A stretch of DNA of 36,430 bases from UBA1081 sp045639185 (GTDB taxonomy: Bacteria > Bacillota > Clostridia > Oscillospirales > Acutalibacteraceae), in the NCBI GenBank assembly GCA_045639185.1, contig JAZUCO010000051.1, positions 1-36,430 of the forward strand. The letters run 5' to 3'. The position numbers were made by a program, and so were the translations under genes. The notes beneath the pieces were generated by a model. That model saw nothing but the letters and a program-made list of their open reading frames with translations, was not told where the DNA came from and ran no database searches. Shown piece after piece: positions 6,918 through 15,535 of the stretch (positions are counted from its first letter, which is position 1; each line of letters opens with the position of its first letter).

Positions 6918-9254
6918 TTAAGCTTTATTGCAGAAAATCTTTCCGTCTTCTGCTGTGACATTGATTTTATCAATGCTCATATTTCTGTTTGCAATGATGA
7001 TGTTTGCAATCGCATCTTCAATATTCTTTCTGATTGCAATTCTGATATCTCTTGCGCCTCTTTCACCGCCGACTGCCATTTCTGCAACAACTGCAGGAAC
7101 ATTTTCTGCGATATTGAGAGCGATTCCCTTGTCACGGAGACCGGGTACAAGATCTGACATAAGAAGTGAAGCAATCTTTGTGTAAGATTCTGTGTCAAGC
7201 TTATTAAACACGATAACTTCATCAACTCTGCCAATAAATTCGGGACGGAGGAATTCACGAAGTCCCTTCATTGCCTTATCTTTTGAAACATCGTTATCAT
7301 TTTTGCCGAAGCCCATTGCACTTTCACGGTTCTGTGAACCTGCATTGGAAGTCATAATGATAACTGTGTTTGAGAAGTCAACTGTTCTGCCTTGTGCATC
7401 ACTTGTCTTGCCTTCATCAAGAATCTGAAGAAGAATATTCATTACATCGGGATGTGCCTTTTCGATTTCATCAAAAAGGATAACTGAATAAGGCTTTCTT
7501 CTTACTTTTTCGGTAAGCTGACCTGCTTCATCATAACCGACATATCCCGGAGGTGAACCGATGGTTCTTGAAACTGAATGTTTCTCCATAAACTCGGACA
7601 TATCAAGTCTGATAAGAGTTTCGGGAGTGTCAAAAAGCTCATTTGCAAGCTGTTTAACAAGCTCAGTTTTACCTACACCTGTGGGGCCTACAAAAATGAA
7701 AGATGCAGGTCTCTTCTGGGGATTTATCTGAATCTTATTTCTCCTGATTGCGGCACAGACTGCCTCAACAGCTTCATTCTGACCGATAACTCTTGCCTTG
7801 AGATGTTCTTCCATATCTGCAAGTTTATCGAGGTCTGAATCAATGATTTTTCTGACAGGGATACCTGTCCAGAGATTGATTACTCTTGCGATATCATCTT
7901 CTGTAACATCGTTATCAGCAGCCTTTTCACGGAGAGCGGGAAGCTCATTTTCAAGACTCATAATCTCTGAGCGTATCTGTGCAAGAGCTTCATAATCAGG
8001 CTCTGCACCGTCTTCTGTCTGCATTGCAGCCTCTTCCTGAGCCTTGAGTGATGCAAGTTTTGACTCTGCAATCTCGCAGTCACTTATTGCCTTATTTCTG
8101 AGGTTTGCACAAGTACATGCTTCATCAAGAAGGTCAATAGCCTTGTCGGGAAGGAATCTGTCGTTGATATATCTTTCTGAAAGAGTGACAGCAAGATAAA
8201 GAAGTCTGTCTGAAATTCTGACTCTGTGATACATTTCATAATAACCCTTGATACCCTGAAGCATCTTGAATGCATCGTCGATTGACGGCTCTTCAACCTT
8301 TACGGGCTGGAATCGTCTTTCAAGAGCAGAGTCTTTTTCGATATATTTTCTGTATTCTGTGAAGGTGGTGGCACCAATAACCTGAATTTCACCACGGGAA
8401 AGAGCAGGTTTAAGGATATTTGCAGCATTCATTGAACCTTCAGCATCACCTGTACCAACAAGATTATGAACTTCGTCAATAAAAAGAATAATGTTGCCCT
8501 CTGCCTTGACTTCGTCAACAAGACCTTTGATACGACTTTCAAACTGACCTCTGAACTGAGTACCTGCAACAAGTGCTGTAAGGTCAAGAAGGTGAAGTTC
8601 TTTATTCTGAAGTTTTGCAGGTACTGCACCTGCAGCAATCTTGAGTGCAAGACCTTCTGCAATAGCTGTTTTACCTACGCCGGGTTCACCGATAAGACAA
8701 GGGTTATTCTTTGTTCTTCTGCAAAGAATCTGTGTCACTCTGTAAATTTCATCATCTCTGCCGATGATTGCATCAATTTTTCCGTCACGTGCCTTTTTTG
8801 TAAGGTCTGTACAATAAAGTCCGAGGAATTTTCTCTGCTTCTCATTATTGGGAGCGTGCTTTTTATCTTTGCCGAATCTCTTTTTCTTGCCGTTATCTTT
8901 TACAGCATCATTATCTGCTGAAACTGAATCATTTTCATCTTTTTTTGACATAGGCATACCGCCCATACCATTCATAAGTCCCTGCATAAAGGGGAATGTG
9001 CCTGCGCCGCCGAATTCAAAGCCGTCTGCATCGCCCATCGCGTCCATAGCATCACCGAGCTGTTCGCTGACTGCTTCAACTTCTTCTTCAGTTATTCCCA
9101 TTTTCTCCATAAACTGCTTTATGGGTCCGATATTCATATCCATTGCACATTTAAGGCAAAGACCTTCCTGAGTCGATTCATCGCCCTGAATTTTTGATAT
9201 GAACACAACTGCGGGTCTTTTTCCGCATTTTGAGCATAACATATTACTGTTCAT
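6918..9254 (-). CDS. ClpE/ClpC-like AAA+ unfoldase with N-terminal zinc finger
   Basis: A 778-residue HSP100 ATPase that would unfold proteins and feed them to ClpP. The N-terminus is a four-Cys zinc finger (Cys7, Cys10, Cys33, Cys36), as in ClpE, in place of the double Clp_N repeat of ClpC. A Gly/Met-rich and charged linker (70-135) follows. AAA domain 1 has Walker A GEPGVGKT (189-196) and Walker B ILFIDE (256-261); a short coiled M-domain spans about 390-445. AAA domain 2 has GPTGVGKT (523-530) and VILFDE (591-596). An MGFG loop later in domain 2 fits the ClpP-docking position. The ATG at 9254 has AGGAG 7 nt upstream and overlaps the hslO end by 11 nt; an ATG at 9242 is too far away. It is the last gene of its operon, with no mcsA/mcsB/ctsR nearby. 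ClpE is the closest name, not certain. Confidence 0.88.
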   Translation of the reverse strand: MNSNMLCSKCGKRPAVVFISKIQGDESTQEGLCLKCAMDMNIGPIKQFMEKMGITEEEVEAVSEQLGDAMDAMGDADGFEFGGAGTFPFMQGLMNGMGGMPMSKKDENDSVSADNDAVKDNGKKKRFGKDKKHAPNNEKQRKFLGLYCTDLTKKARDGKIDAIIGRDDEIYRVTQILCRRTKNNPCLIGEPGVGKTAIAEGLALKIAAGAVPAKLQNKELHLLDLTALVAGTQFRGQFESRIKGLVDEVKAEGNIILFIDEVHNLVGTGDAEGSMNAANILKPALSRGEIQVIGATTFTEYRKYIEKDSALERRFQPVKVEEPSIDDAFKMLQGIKGYYEMYHRVRISDRLLYLAVTLSERYINDRFLPDKAIDLLDEACTCANLRNKAISDCEIAESKLASLKAQEEAAMQTEDGAEPDYEALAQIRSEIMSLENELPALREKAADNDVTEDDIARVINLWTGIPVRKIIDSDLDKLADMEEHLKARVIGQNEAVEAVCAAIRRNKIQINPQKRPASFIFVGPTGVGKTELVKQLANELFDTPETLIRLDMSEFMEKHSVSRTIGSPPGYVGYDEAGQLTEKVRRKPYSVILFDEIEKAHPDVMNILLQILDEGKTSDAQGRTVDFSNTVIIMTSNAGSQNRESAMGFGKNDNDVSKDKAMKGLREFLRPEFIGRVDEVIVFNKLDTESYTKIASLLMSDLVPGLRDKGIALNIAENVPAVVAEMAVGGERGARDIRIAIRKNIEDAIANIIIANRNMSIDKINVTAEDGKIFCNKA

Positions 9255-10137
9255 CTATATTCTCCTGTGAGTCTTCTATAAGTTTAAGAATGTCCTTGCC
9301 TGTAAATCTGTAAGCCTTATTACAGAACTGACATTTTACTTCTGTGATGGGATCGTTTGCCATATCAAGAAGTTCTTCTTTGCCTGCTGAAATAAGCGCT
9401 GTCTGAACTCTTTCTACAGAACAGTCACATCTGTATTCGGGATACATAACATCAAGCTCCTGAATATCAAATGAGGGAAGGACTTTTTTGCATATTTCTG
9501 TGGGTGTGAGACCGTCTGTAAGCATTTTTGTAACAGACTCAATACCCTGAATATCTTTTTCAACGAGATCAATAATACTGTCGTCGGCTGTTGGAAGAAG
9601 CTGAATAAGAAATCCGCCTGCTGTAAGGACAGTTCCGTCCTGAGCCACAAGAACACCGAGACCGCATACTGAAGGTGTCTGTTCACTTGCAGCAAAATAT
9701 GCTGTAATATCTTCTGCGATTTCACCTGAAACGATGGGCACCTGACCGACAAAAGGTTCTTTAAGACCAAGGTCTTTGATAACTGTTACAAAACCGTTTC
9801 TGCCAACTGCTCCGCCAACGTCGAGCTTACCTTTTTTATTGAGAGGAAGTTCAACATTACCGTCAACAACATAGCCTTTTACGTGACAAGAGCTGTCTGC
9901 AACAGCAAGAACACTGCCTGCAGGACCGCCACCGTTGATTTTAAGTGTCAATGTATCTTTTTTACCCTTGAGCATACTACCCATCATTGCACCTGCGGTG
10001 AGGAGTCTGCCGAGAGCTGCTGTACATACTTTTGATGTACCGTGTATTTCATACGCGTCTGTGACAATATCTGTTGTGTCACATGCCATAATAAGGAGTG
10101 TACCGTCTTCTGAAATACATCTAACAAGTTTACCCAT
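9244..10137 (-). CDS. hslO: Redox-regulated chaperone Hsp33
   Basis: A holdase chaperone switched on by oxidation. In the reduced state four cysteines bind zinc; disulfide formation releases zinc and exposes substrate-binding surface. The 297 residues match the family. Residues 1-230 form the core domain (KINGGGPAGSVLAVAD, GYVVDGNVELP, SGEIAEDITAYFAASEQTPS). The C-terminal redox switch is complete: CDC in YRCDCSVERV and CQFC in VKCQFCNKAYRF. AGAGGT lies about 9 nt before the ATG. It sits 14 nt after the methyltransferase gene and overlaps the Clp ATPase gene, joining two stress functions that both use zinc-thiolate sites. Confidence 0.96.
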   Translation of the reverse strand: MGKLVRCISEDGTLLIMACDTTDIVTDAYEIHGTSKVCTAALGRLLTAGAMMGSMLKGKKDTLTLKINGGGPAGSVLAVADSSCHVKGYVVDGNVELPLNKKGKLDVGGAVGRNGFVTVIKDLGLKEPFVGQVPIVSGEIAEDITAYFAASEQTPSVCGLGVLVAQDGTVLTAGGFLIQLLPTADDSIIDLVEKDIQGIESVTKMLTDGLTPTEICKKVLPSFDIQELDVMYPEYRCDCSVERVQTALISAGKEELLDMANDPITEVKCQFCNKAYRFTGKDILKLIEDSQENIDEQ

Positions 10138-10151
10138 TAAAATTTACCTCT

Positions 10152-10880
10152 TTATCTTTTTACTGCGGTGAAATATACTCGTTCACTTGTATCTGTAGGC
10201 TCATAGGAAGTCATATCATCATACACTCCCGTTACTTCAAAGCCTGTTTCTCCGAGCCACTTCTTAATATCATCAATTGAGTATGCTCTCTCTGAGAAAC
10301 TTTCACGCAGTCTTTCATATTTATTTTCTTCTTCAATGAAAATATCAATATTTATATCAACTGTTTTACTTTTGCGTTTGTATGAATTCTGCCAGACGCA
10401 GAAGACATTATCTTTCTCGGAAACAAATGTGTTGTTGCCGAGCACAGCTTCGTGTTTATAGGGAGTATTTACATCAAAAACAAACACTCCGCCTTTTTCC
10501 ATAAAAAGTGAAACAGAAGCAAATGCCGCTTTAACATCGCAGGGCTTGAGCAGATGATTTATGCTGTCAAGTGAGCACACGGCATGGTTGATTGTACCGT
10601 ACAGATCAAGCTCTGTCATACTCTGACAAAGAATAAGCGCATCGGGAAGTCTTTCTCTTGCAAAGCTGAGCATTTCAGCTGAAAGATCGCAAAGAATCAT
10701 ATCATAGCCGAATTTTGAAAGTTCGAGGGATAATGTTCCCGTACCGCAGGCAAGATCAAGAAGCACACCACTGTCCCCTGAATTTTTAAGAAGAAGAGAA
10801 TGAATATACTCCGCTCTTTTTTCATATTCAACATTTTCTGTCAGTCTGTCATAAACTTCTGCCAATGAAGAATAACTCAT
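10152..10880 (-). CDS. Class I SAM-dependent methyltransferase (unknown substrate)
   Basis: A 242-residue soluble protein with a Rossmann-type SAM fold. Motif I is LLDLACGTGTLSLEL (about residues 40-54), with an acidic residue after strand 2 (MILCDLSAEML) and a motif-IV-like segment around AVCSLDSINHLL. The N-terminal YSSLAEVYDRLTENVEY is typical of the Methyltransf_25/YqeM-like group of small-molecule or tRNA-modifying enzymes in Firmicutes. The substrate cannot be deduced. The start codon overlaps the stop of the yerC-like gene by one base (TAATG), so translation is coupled. A link between a Trp-repressor-like protein and this enzyme is possible but is position-based only. Confidence 0.82.
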   Translation of the reverse strand: MSYSSLAEVYDRLTENVEYEKRAEYIHSLLLKNSGDSGVLLDLACGTGTLSLELSKFGYDMILCDLSAEMLSFARERLPDALILCQSMTELDLYGTINHAVCSLDSINHLLKPCDVKAAFASVSLFMEKGGVFVFDVNTPYKHEAVLGNNTFVSEKDNVFCVWQNSYKRKSKTVDINIDIFIEEENKYERLRESFSERAYSIDDIKKWLGETGFEVTGVYDDMTSYEPTDTSERVYFTAVKR

Positions 10881-11161
10881 TATTCGCCCAGCCTTGTAAA
10901 AATATCGTACTGTTTATAGTTTTCCATATATCTCTTTACACGGCTGATTGTTGCTGGTGATGCTCCTGTTGCCTCTTCAATTTCTTCATACTTCTTACCT
11001 GAAGCAACCATTTTTGCAACCATAAAACGCTGAGCCATTGAAAAAAGTTCTGTATCTGTGCAAAGATCTTTGAAGAATCCTGCACACTCTTCTTCATTCT
11101 GAAGAGAGAGAACTGCCTTGAAAAGCATCTTTACATTTTCCTGTTTAACTGAATCTTTCAT
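10880..11161 (-). CDS. YerC/YecD-type TrpR-related DNA-binding protein
   Basis: A 93-residue, all-helical protein of the Trp repressor superfamily. The family segment FFKDLCTDTELFSMAQRFMV is followed by the helix-turn-helix YEEIEEATGASPATISRVKR. YerC-like proteins are widespread in Firmicutes, are thought to bind DNA and have no firmly established effector. It starts 25 nt after thyX and overlaps the methyltransferase start by one base, so it belongs to the thyX operon. It might regulate its own operon, but no site is proven. Confidence 0.88.
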   Translation of the reverse strand: MKDSVKQENVKMLFKAVLSLQNEEECAGFFKDLCTDTELFSMAQRFMVAKMVASGKKYEEIEEATGASPATISRVKRYMENYKQYDIFTRLGE

Positions 11162-11186
11162 TATAATTTACCTCTTGCGAATTATA

Positions 11187-12569
11187 TCATAAGTTCTTGA
11201 AATATTCTTTAATTTCTGCAGTTCTGCCGCAGCACATTGCACCCTCGGGACAAGCTGAAATAAAACAGCTCGGACCGTATTTATTAAAAATCACAGGTGA
11301 AACTTCACGGAGCTGACGAAGCATATCAATAGCAAAATCACGGATTTCCCACTGTGCTCTTGTGCATGTACGAAGTCTCATAAAGAGCATAAGCTCTCTG
11401 CCGTTCATACATGAAACAATATCAAGTGTATTACCGCTGAGCTGGCAATATACAACCTGCTCTTCTGTACAGCCTTCTGATTTGAGATACTCATAAAGGT
11501 CATTCATCTTTACGAATGCTTCTTCATATCTTTCAAGAAGACCTGCATTTTTAACTGTTTCGGGAATTATATATTTTTTTCTGTCTGTAAGTGTAAGAGA
11601 AGGCACCATAAGAGAATGCATTCTGTGACGTGCGAAATGAGTGATTGTTGAAAGAGAAACACCGTTGATACGGAATGTATAACTTACTGTTTCAAGAGGT
11701 CTGGGACGAGCAGAGTCAATTACGCAATCGATAATTTTATTGACATTTGCTTCATCTGCAATAATCTTTTCAACAGCGTCGGGTGTATACTGTCTTGTCC
11801 AGATAAGAGCTGAACGTGCAACACTTTTTTCTGCATCGGGAGAAACAGAAATAAGTTCAACAGCCTTTTTATCATCGCTGTTATCCTCATAATTATTGAA
11901 CATATAACCGAGAGCGATTTTATCACTCTTTTCAGGTCTTCTCTTATAGAAATCAGCAACGATACCGGGTGTAAGCTTTTCTATCTGCTCAAAAATCTGC
12001 ATACCAAGGTCATAAAGCTCCTTGAATTCACTGCCTCTGCCGAAAAGCATTGAACGAAGCATATGAAGAAGCTCTCTGGCATTTACTGAGCAGTAGAAAT
12101 TACTTCTGAGACAGTAAGGGAGAAGGAATCTGGCATCTTCCTTGGGTACACCTGCATCAACAAACGCTGTATACTCATTAAAAAGGTATTCCATTGTTTC
12201 GCTGAACTTATCTTCAAGCTCTTTTTTGCCAAGGAAAGGCACATAGAATCCGCACTTACGAAAGTCTACATATCTTCTTGATTTTACAGTAAAAGAAGCC
12301 AGTCTGAATTCGATAAGAAACTGTTCAACAAAGACGGAAACATCCTGAAAAGCAAGATTAAAAACAGTATGTTCAATTGTTGAGTTATGACCTGAACGGG
12401 TAACTTTCTGAATTAAATTTGCGTTTTTCTCTTTATCCTGACTTTTTGCAAATATTTCGGAGGCATCTCCCTCCTGAGTTGAGATTCTGCCTGAAGCAGC
12501 AGGAATTTTTTCATCTGTATCTGTAAGACCGAGAACAATTGCAACAGAACCTCTGTAATCTTCTGTCAT
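11187..12569 (-). CDS. thyX: Tandem-domain FAD-dependent thymidylate synthase (ThyX)
   Basis: Makes dTMP from dUMP using FAD, NADPH and methylene-tetrahydrofolate. The 460 residues are about twice the usual ThyX length and contain two ThyX-like halves. The C-terminal half keeps the signature RHR-x7-S (Arg314-His315-Arg316, Ser324) and the dUMP/FAD segment FMRLRTCTRAQWEIRDFA. The N-terminal half has a matching frame but reads EFR-x7-S (Glu87-Phe88-Arg89, Ser97) after TIEHTVFNLAFQDVSVFVEQ, so the catalytic RHR is lost. This looks like an internal duplication with one active and one structural half. GGAGG lies 8 nt before the ATG, behind a promoter at 12610-12638. It heads the five-gene operon. 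No thyA is visible in the window. Confidence 0.92.
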   Translation of the reverse strand: MTEDYRGSVAIVLGLTDTDEKIPAASGRISTQEGDASEIFAKSQDKEKNANLIQKVTRSGHNSTIEHTVFNLAFQDVSVFVEQFLIEFRLASFTVKSRRYVDFRKCGFYVPFLGKKELEDKFSETMEYLFNEYTAFVDAGVPKEDARFLLPYCLRSNFYCSVNARELLHMLRSMLFGRGSEFKELYDLGMQIFEQIEKLTPGIVADFYKRRPEKSDKIALGYMFNNYEDNSDDKKAVELISVSPDAEKSVARSALIWTRQYTPDAVEKIIADEANVNKIIDCVIDSARPRPLETVSYTFRINGVSLSTITHFARHRMHSLMVPSLTLTDRKKYIIPETVKNAGLLERYEEAFVKMNDLYEYLKSEGCTEEQVVYCQLSGNTLDIVSCMNGRELMLFMRLRTCTRAQWEIRDFAIDMLRQLREVSPVIFNKYGPSCFISACPEGAMCCGRTAEIKEYFKNL

Positions 12570-12609
12570 TTTAGTCGCCTCCGTAAAGAAATTATATTAA
12601 ATCTTTATA

Positions 12610-12638
12610 ATTCTATCACATAGTGAAGAAAAATTCAA
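12610..12638 (-). promoter_or_regulatory. Promoter of the thyX-yerC-methyltransferase-hslO-clpE operon
   Basis: Minus-strand TTGAAT (12633-12638), 17-nt spacer and TAGAAT (12610-12615), 40 nt upstream of the thyX ATG. No CtsR-like heptad repeat or CIRCE element was recognised, so heat-shock control of the clp gene through this promoter is not supported by sequence. Confidence 0.68.
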
Positions 12639-12702
12639 CTATAAAATTATTATAATGAATAATATATAATTTTTAGTTTATTGTTTTTATTCTAAAAATA
12701 TA

Positions 12703-12730
12703 TTGAATTTTTTTGTATGGGTGATATAAT
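12703..12730 (+). promoter_or_regulatory. Promoter that decides the start of the Gfo/Idh-GNAT gene
   Basis: TTGAAT (12703-12708), 16-nt spacer and perfect TATAAT (12725-12730). An in-frame ATG at 12717 lies inside the spacer, and a second at 12729 overlaps the -10 box; neither would be on a transcript starting near 12737. This fixes the translation start at 12765. Confidence 0.7.
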
Positions 12731-12764
12731 GATTACAGAAAATAAAGAAAGGACTTTCTTAATT

Positions 12765-14579
12765 ATGAGCAACATTGTTAAAATAGGTGTTCTCGGTGCA
12801 GGCAGAGGACAGTCAATGATACAGTATGCCAACAAGGCTGCAAATGCAAAGCTTGTTGCAATCTGCGATTATTCAGATTTCCAGATTGAAAGAGTTAAAA
12901 ACAAACTGAACGATGATTCAATCGCATATTATACATCTTTTGATGAATTCCTCAATCACGATATGGATGCTGTTGTGCTTGCTAACTATGCAACAGAGCA
13001 CGCACCATTTGCAATCAAGTGTCTTGAAAAAGGTTTCAACGTTATCAGTGAAGTGCTTCCTTGTCAGACAATGAAGGAAGCTGTTGAACTCTGTGAAGCT
13101 GTTGAAAAGTCAGGAAAGATTTACGCTTATGCTGAAAACTACTGCTATATGCCCGCTACATATGAAATGAAAAAACTCTATAAAGCTGGTGCTGTAGGCG
13201 AATTCGAATATGGTGAAGGCGAATATATGCACAACTGCGAGAGCATCTGGGATCTTATCACTCTCGGTGATGAAAATCATTGGAGAAACAATATGTATGC
13301 TACATATTACTGCACACATTCTATCGGTCCCCTTATCCACATCACAGGTCTTCGTCCAGTTTCTGTTACAGGTTTTGAAATGCCTTTCAACGCAAGAATG
13401 GCAAGAATGGGTGCAAAAGCAGGTAATGCAGCTGTTGAAATGATTACACTTGAAAACGGTGCTATCGTCAAGAGTCTTCACGGTGTCGGCTGTTCAAAGG
13501 ATTCAATCTGGTACTCAGTTTACGGTTCAGACGGCAGAATGGAAAGCGCAAGAGAAGACGCAAAGAATGGCGATTTCGGAAGAGTTTATCTCAACAATCC
13601 CGATAACTTCTCAGTAAAATCATACGAACCCGTAGGCGAATATGATGACATTGCAAAAGAATTCGGCCACGGCAATTCAGACTTCTACACAATGTATCAT
13701 GCAGTTGAAGCTATCAAGGGCAATCCCGATGCTGACTATATTGATATTTATGAAGCTCTTGATATGTTCCTTCCCGGTCTTCTCGGTTACCGTTCAATTC
13801 TTAATGGCGGTATTCCCGTTGCTATTCCCAATTTCAGAAACAAGGAAGAAAGAGAAGCATTCAGAAACGATACAGCTTGTACAGATCCCAAAGTTGCAGG
13901 CGATATGCTTATCCCATCATATTCAAAGGGTAATCCCGAAATTCCTCAGGAAATCTATGAAGGACACAAGAAGACATGGAAACCCAGAGCTCAGGCTCAG
14001 AATAAACAGCTCAAGCTTCTTGTTTTCCCCAAGGATAAGGAAATTCCTGCACTTCCCGAAGGTTACACAATCAGAACATATCAGGGCGAAGAGGATATCC
14101 CCCACTGGATAAGAATCTGCAACAACGGTCTTGTAAGATACGGTGCAGACAATTCTTCATTCACAAACTGCATGGAAAATATTGATGTTTACACAGACTG
14201 TTTCTTTATCTGCAATGAAGAAAATCTTCCCGTTGCAACAATCACAGCAGTCAGAAAGTATCCCGACACAGGCAAAGGTCTTGTTCACATGGTTTCTGTT
14301 GCTGACTCAGAAAGAGGCAAAGGTCTTGGCACTGCGCTCTGTGCAATTGCAGAAAAGCATTTCTTTGACAATGGTGTTGAAATTGCAACTCTTACAACAG
14401 ACGACCACAGAATCCCCGCTTGCAAGAGCTATCTGAGAGCAGGATGGGTACCTGTAAACCACGATACAGATATGGTTCTCCGCTGGACAAGAGTTATGGA
14501 AAGATTCGGCATAAAAGAACTTCAGATGTATACAGAAGAAGGCGAAAAAGACGTTCTTCTGACAAACGAAAAGGTATAA
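12765..14579 (+). CDS. Gfo/Idh/MocA oxidoreductase fused to a C-terminal GNAT acetyltransferase
   Basis: A 604-residue, two-enzyme protein. Residues 1-400 are an NAD(P)-dependent Gfo/Idh/MocA fold. The nucleotide loop reads GVLGAGRGQSM, and NVISEVLPCQTMKEAVE replaces the usual EKP motif, so the catalytic Lys is absent. AYAENYCYMP, THSIGPL and GHGNSDFY follow; the last motif resembles one shared with GH109-type NAD-dependent glycosidases. After a linker (about 400-432), residues 434-575 form a GNAT domain with the acetyl-CoA pyrophosphate loop RGKGLG (517-522) and a typical C-terminal ATLTTDDHRIPACKSYLRAG. The protein probably acts on a sugar or sugar derivative, but neither substrate is known. 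AAAGGA lies about 11 nt before the ATG. The gene is monocistronic, with its own promoter and terminator, and diverges from thyX. Confidence 0.88.
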   Translation: MSNIVKIGVLGAGRGQSMIQYANKAANAKLVAICDYSDFQIERVKNKLNDDSIAYYTSFDEFLNHDMDAVVLANYATEHAPFAIKCLEKGFNVISEVLPCQTMKEAVELCEAVEKSGKIYAYAENYCYMPATYEMKKLYKAGAVGEFEYGEGEYMHNCESIWDLITLGDENHWRNNMYATYYCTHSIGPLIHITGLRPVSVTGFEMPFNARMARMGAKAGNAAVEMITLENGAIVKSLHGVGCSKDSIWYSVYGSDGRMESAREDAKNGDFGRVYLNNPDNFSVKSYEPVGEYDDIAKEFGHGNSDFYTMYHAVEAIKGNPDADYIDIYEALDMFLPGLLGYRSILNGGIPVAIPNFRNKEEREAFRNDTACTDPKVAGDMLIPSYSKGNPEIPQEIYEGHKKTWKPRAQAQNKQLKLLVFPKDKEIPALPEGYTIRTYQGEEDIPHWIRICNNGLVRYGADNSSFTNCMENIDVYTDCFFICNEENLPVATITAVRKYPDTGKGLVHMVSVADSERGKGLGTALCAIAEKHFFDNGVEIATLTTDDHRIPACKSYLRAGWVPVNHDTDMVLRWTRVMERFGIKELQMYTEEGEKDVLLTNEKV

Positions 14580-14583
14580 AATT

Positions 14584-14610
14584 AAAGGACACCGAAAGGT
14601 GTCCTTTTTT
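14584..14610 (+). terminator. Intrinsic terminator of the Gfo/Idh-GNAT gene
   Basis: AAAGGACACC, GAAA tetraloop and GGTGTCCTTT (14584-14607) with T continuing to 14610. It begins 4 nt after the stop codon and lies between this gene and the convergent ftcD. Confidence 0.93.
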
Positions 14611-14620
14611 ATGCCCGGAA

Positions 14621-15517
14621 TTATAAAAAGTGATTTTCAAAGACCTGATTATTATAATCAAAATCTCTGATTTTCAGATAATGCTCGGCACAGTCGATAA
14701 GAGCTTTCATTGGTGACAAGCCGATAAGCTCTGTACATTTCACGGCTGTGCCGTATTTTTTTGCTTCTTCACGTACTTTATCAACCACAGTATAAAGAGA
14801 TGTTGTTTTGTAATCGGTGAAATTTATCGAAACCTGAGCCGTATTTGTTTCATGGAGCATCAGCCCGAGAGCTTTTACGCAAGGATAACCGCCTGACGAA
14901 AAACGGATTGTCTTTGCAATATTCTTTGCAATTTCAACATCATCAGTATCAAGCTCTATATTGAATGCAATCAGAAATTCTCTTGCACCGACTATTGTTA
15001 TACCCGCAGTTTCATGATAACCGTTACCGAAATCGGGTTGCCATTCAGGGAGCTTTGTCTTTTCGGGAAGTCCTTCAAACTGACCTTTACGCACCTCTGC
15101 AAGATTCTGTCTGTGGGGTGCAGATGCGGCTTTTTCATAAAGATAAACGGGAATTCCTGCTTCTTCAAAAATTCGCTTGCCTGCAGTTTTTGCAATTTCA
15201 ATTACTTCTTCATCTGAAACATTTTTAACCGCAATAAAGGGACACACATCAACAGCACCCATTCTCGGATGCTCACCCGTATGTTTTGTGAGGTCAATAA
15301 GCTCAGAAGCCTTTTTGCAAAGTCTTACAGCGGCTTCAGTAACCCCCTCGGGACTGCCTGCAAAAGTTATGACACTTCTGTTATGGTCATAATCTGATGT
15401 AAAGTGAAGCACTTTTACACCCTCAACAGATGCAACAACACTGACACATTCAGCAACAACTTCGGGACGTCTCCCCTCGCTTATATTCGGTACACATTCA
15501 ACGATTTTCTGAATCAT
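14621..15517 (-). CDS. ftcD: Glutamate formimidoyltransferase
   Basis: Transfers the formimino group of N-formimino-glutamate to tetrahydrofolate, the last step of one histidine degradation route. The 298 residues cover the transferase domain only. Family segments are KIVECVPNISEGRRPEVV, DYDHNRSVITFAGSP, TGEHPRMGAVDVCPF (containing the catalytic-region His) and VGAREFLIAFNIELDTDD. The cyclodeaminase domain found in the bifunctional animal enzyme is absent, and no separate fchA or hut genes lie in the window. AAGGTG lies 7 nt before the ATG. The gene follows the DUF2207 gene after 47 nt containing a hairpin, so it may be partly or wholly uncoupled from it. Confidence 0.94.
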   Translation of the reverse strand: MIQKIVECVPNISEGRRPEVVAECVSVVASVEGVKVLHFTSDYDHNRSVITFAGSPEGVTEAAVRLCKKASELIDLTKHTGEHPRMGAVDVCPFIAVKNVSDEEVIEIAKTAGKRIFEEAGIPVYLYEKAASAPHRQNLAEVRKGQFEGLPEKTKLPEWQPDFGNGYHETAGITIVGAREFLIAFNIELDTDDVEIAKNIAKTIRFSSGGYPCVKALGLMLHETNTAQVSINFTDYKTTSLYTVVDKVREEAKKYGTAVKCTELIGLSPMKALIDCAEHYLKIRDFDYNNQVFENHFL

Positions 15518-15535
15518 TTTATCACCTTATTGATT

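Noticed and set aside
8466..8921. 151-codon Cys-rich open frame on the plus strand
   Set aside because: Antisense to the Clp ATPase; its many Cys, Lys and Phe arise from the complementary codons. No promoter or ribosome site.
12570..12716. CtsR or CIRCE heat-shock operator for the clp-containing operon
   Set aside because: No heptad direct repeat or 9-bp inverted repeat of the CIRCE type was seen.
13642..14112. 156-codon open frame in another frame of the plus strand
   Set aside because: Shadow frame inside the Gfo/Idh-GNAT gene, with no ribosome site.
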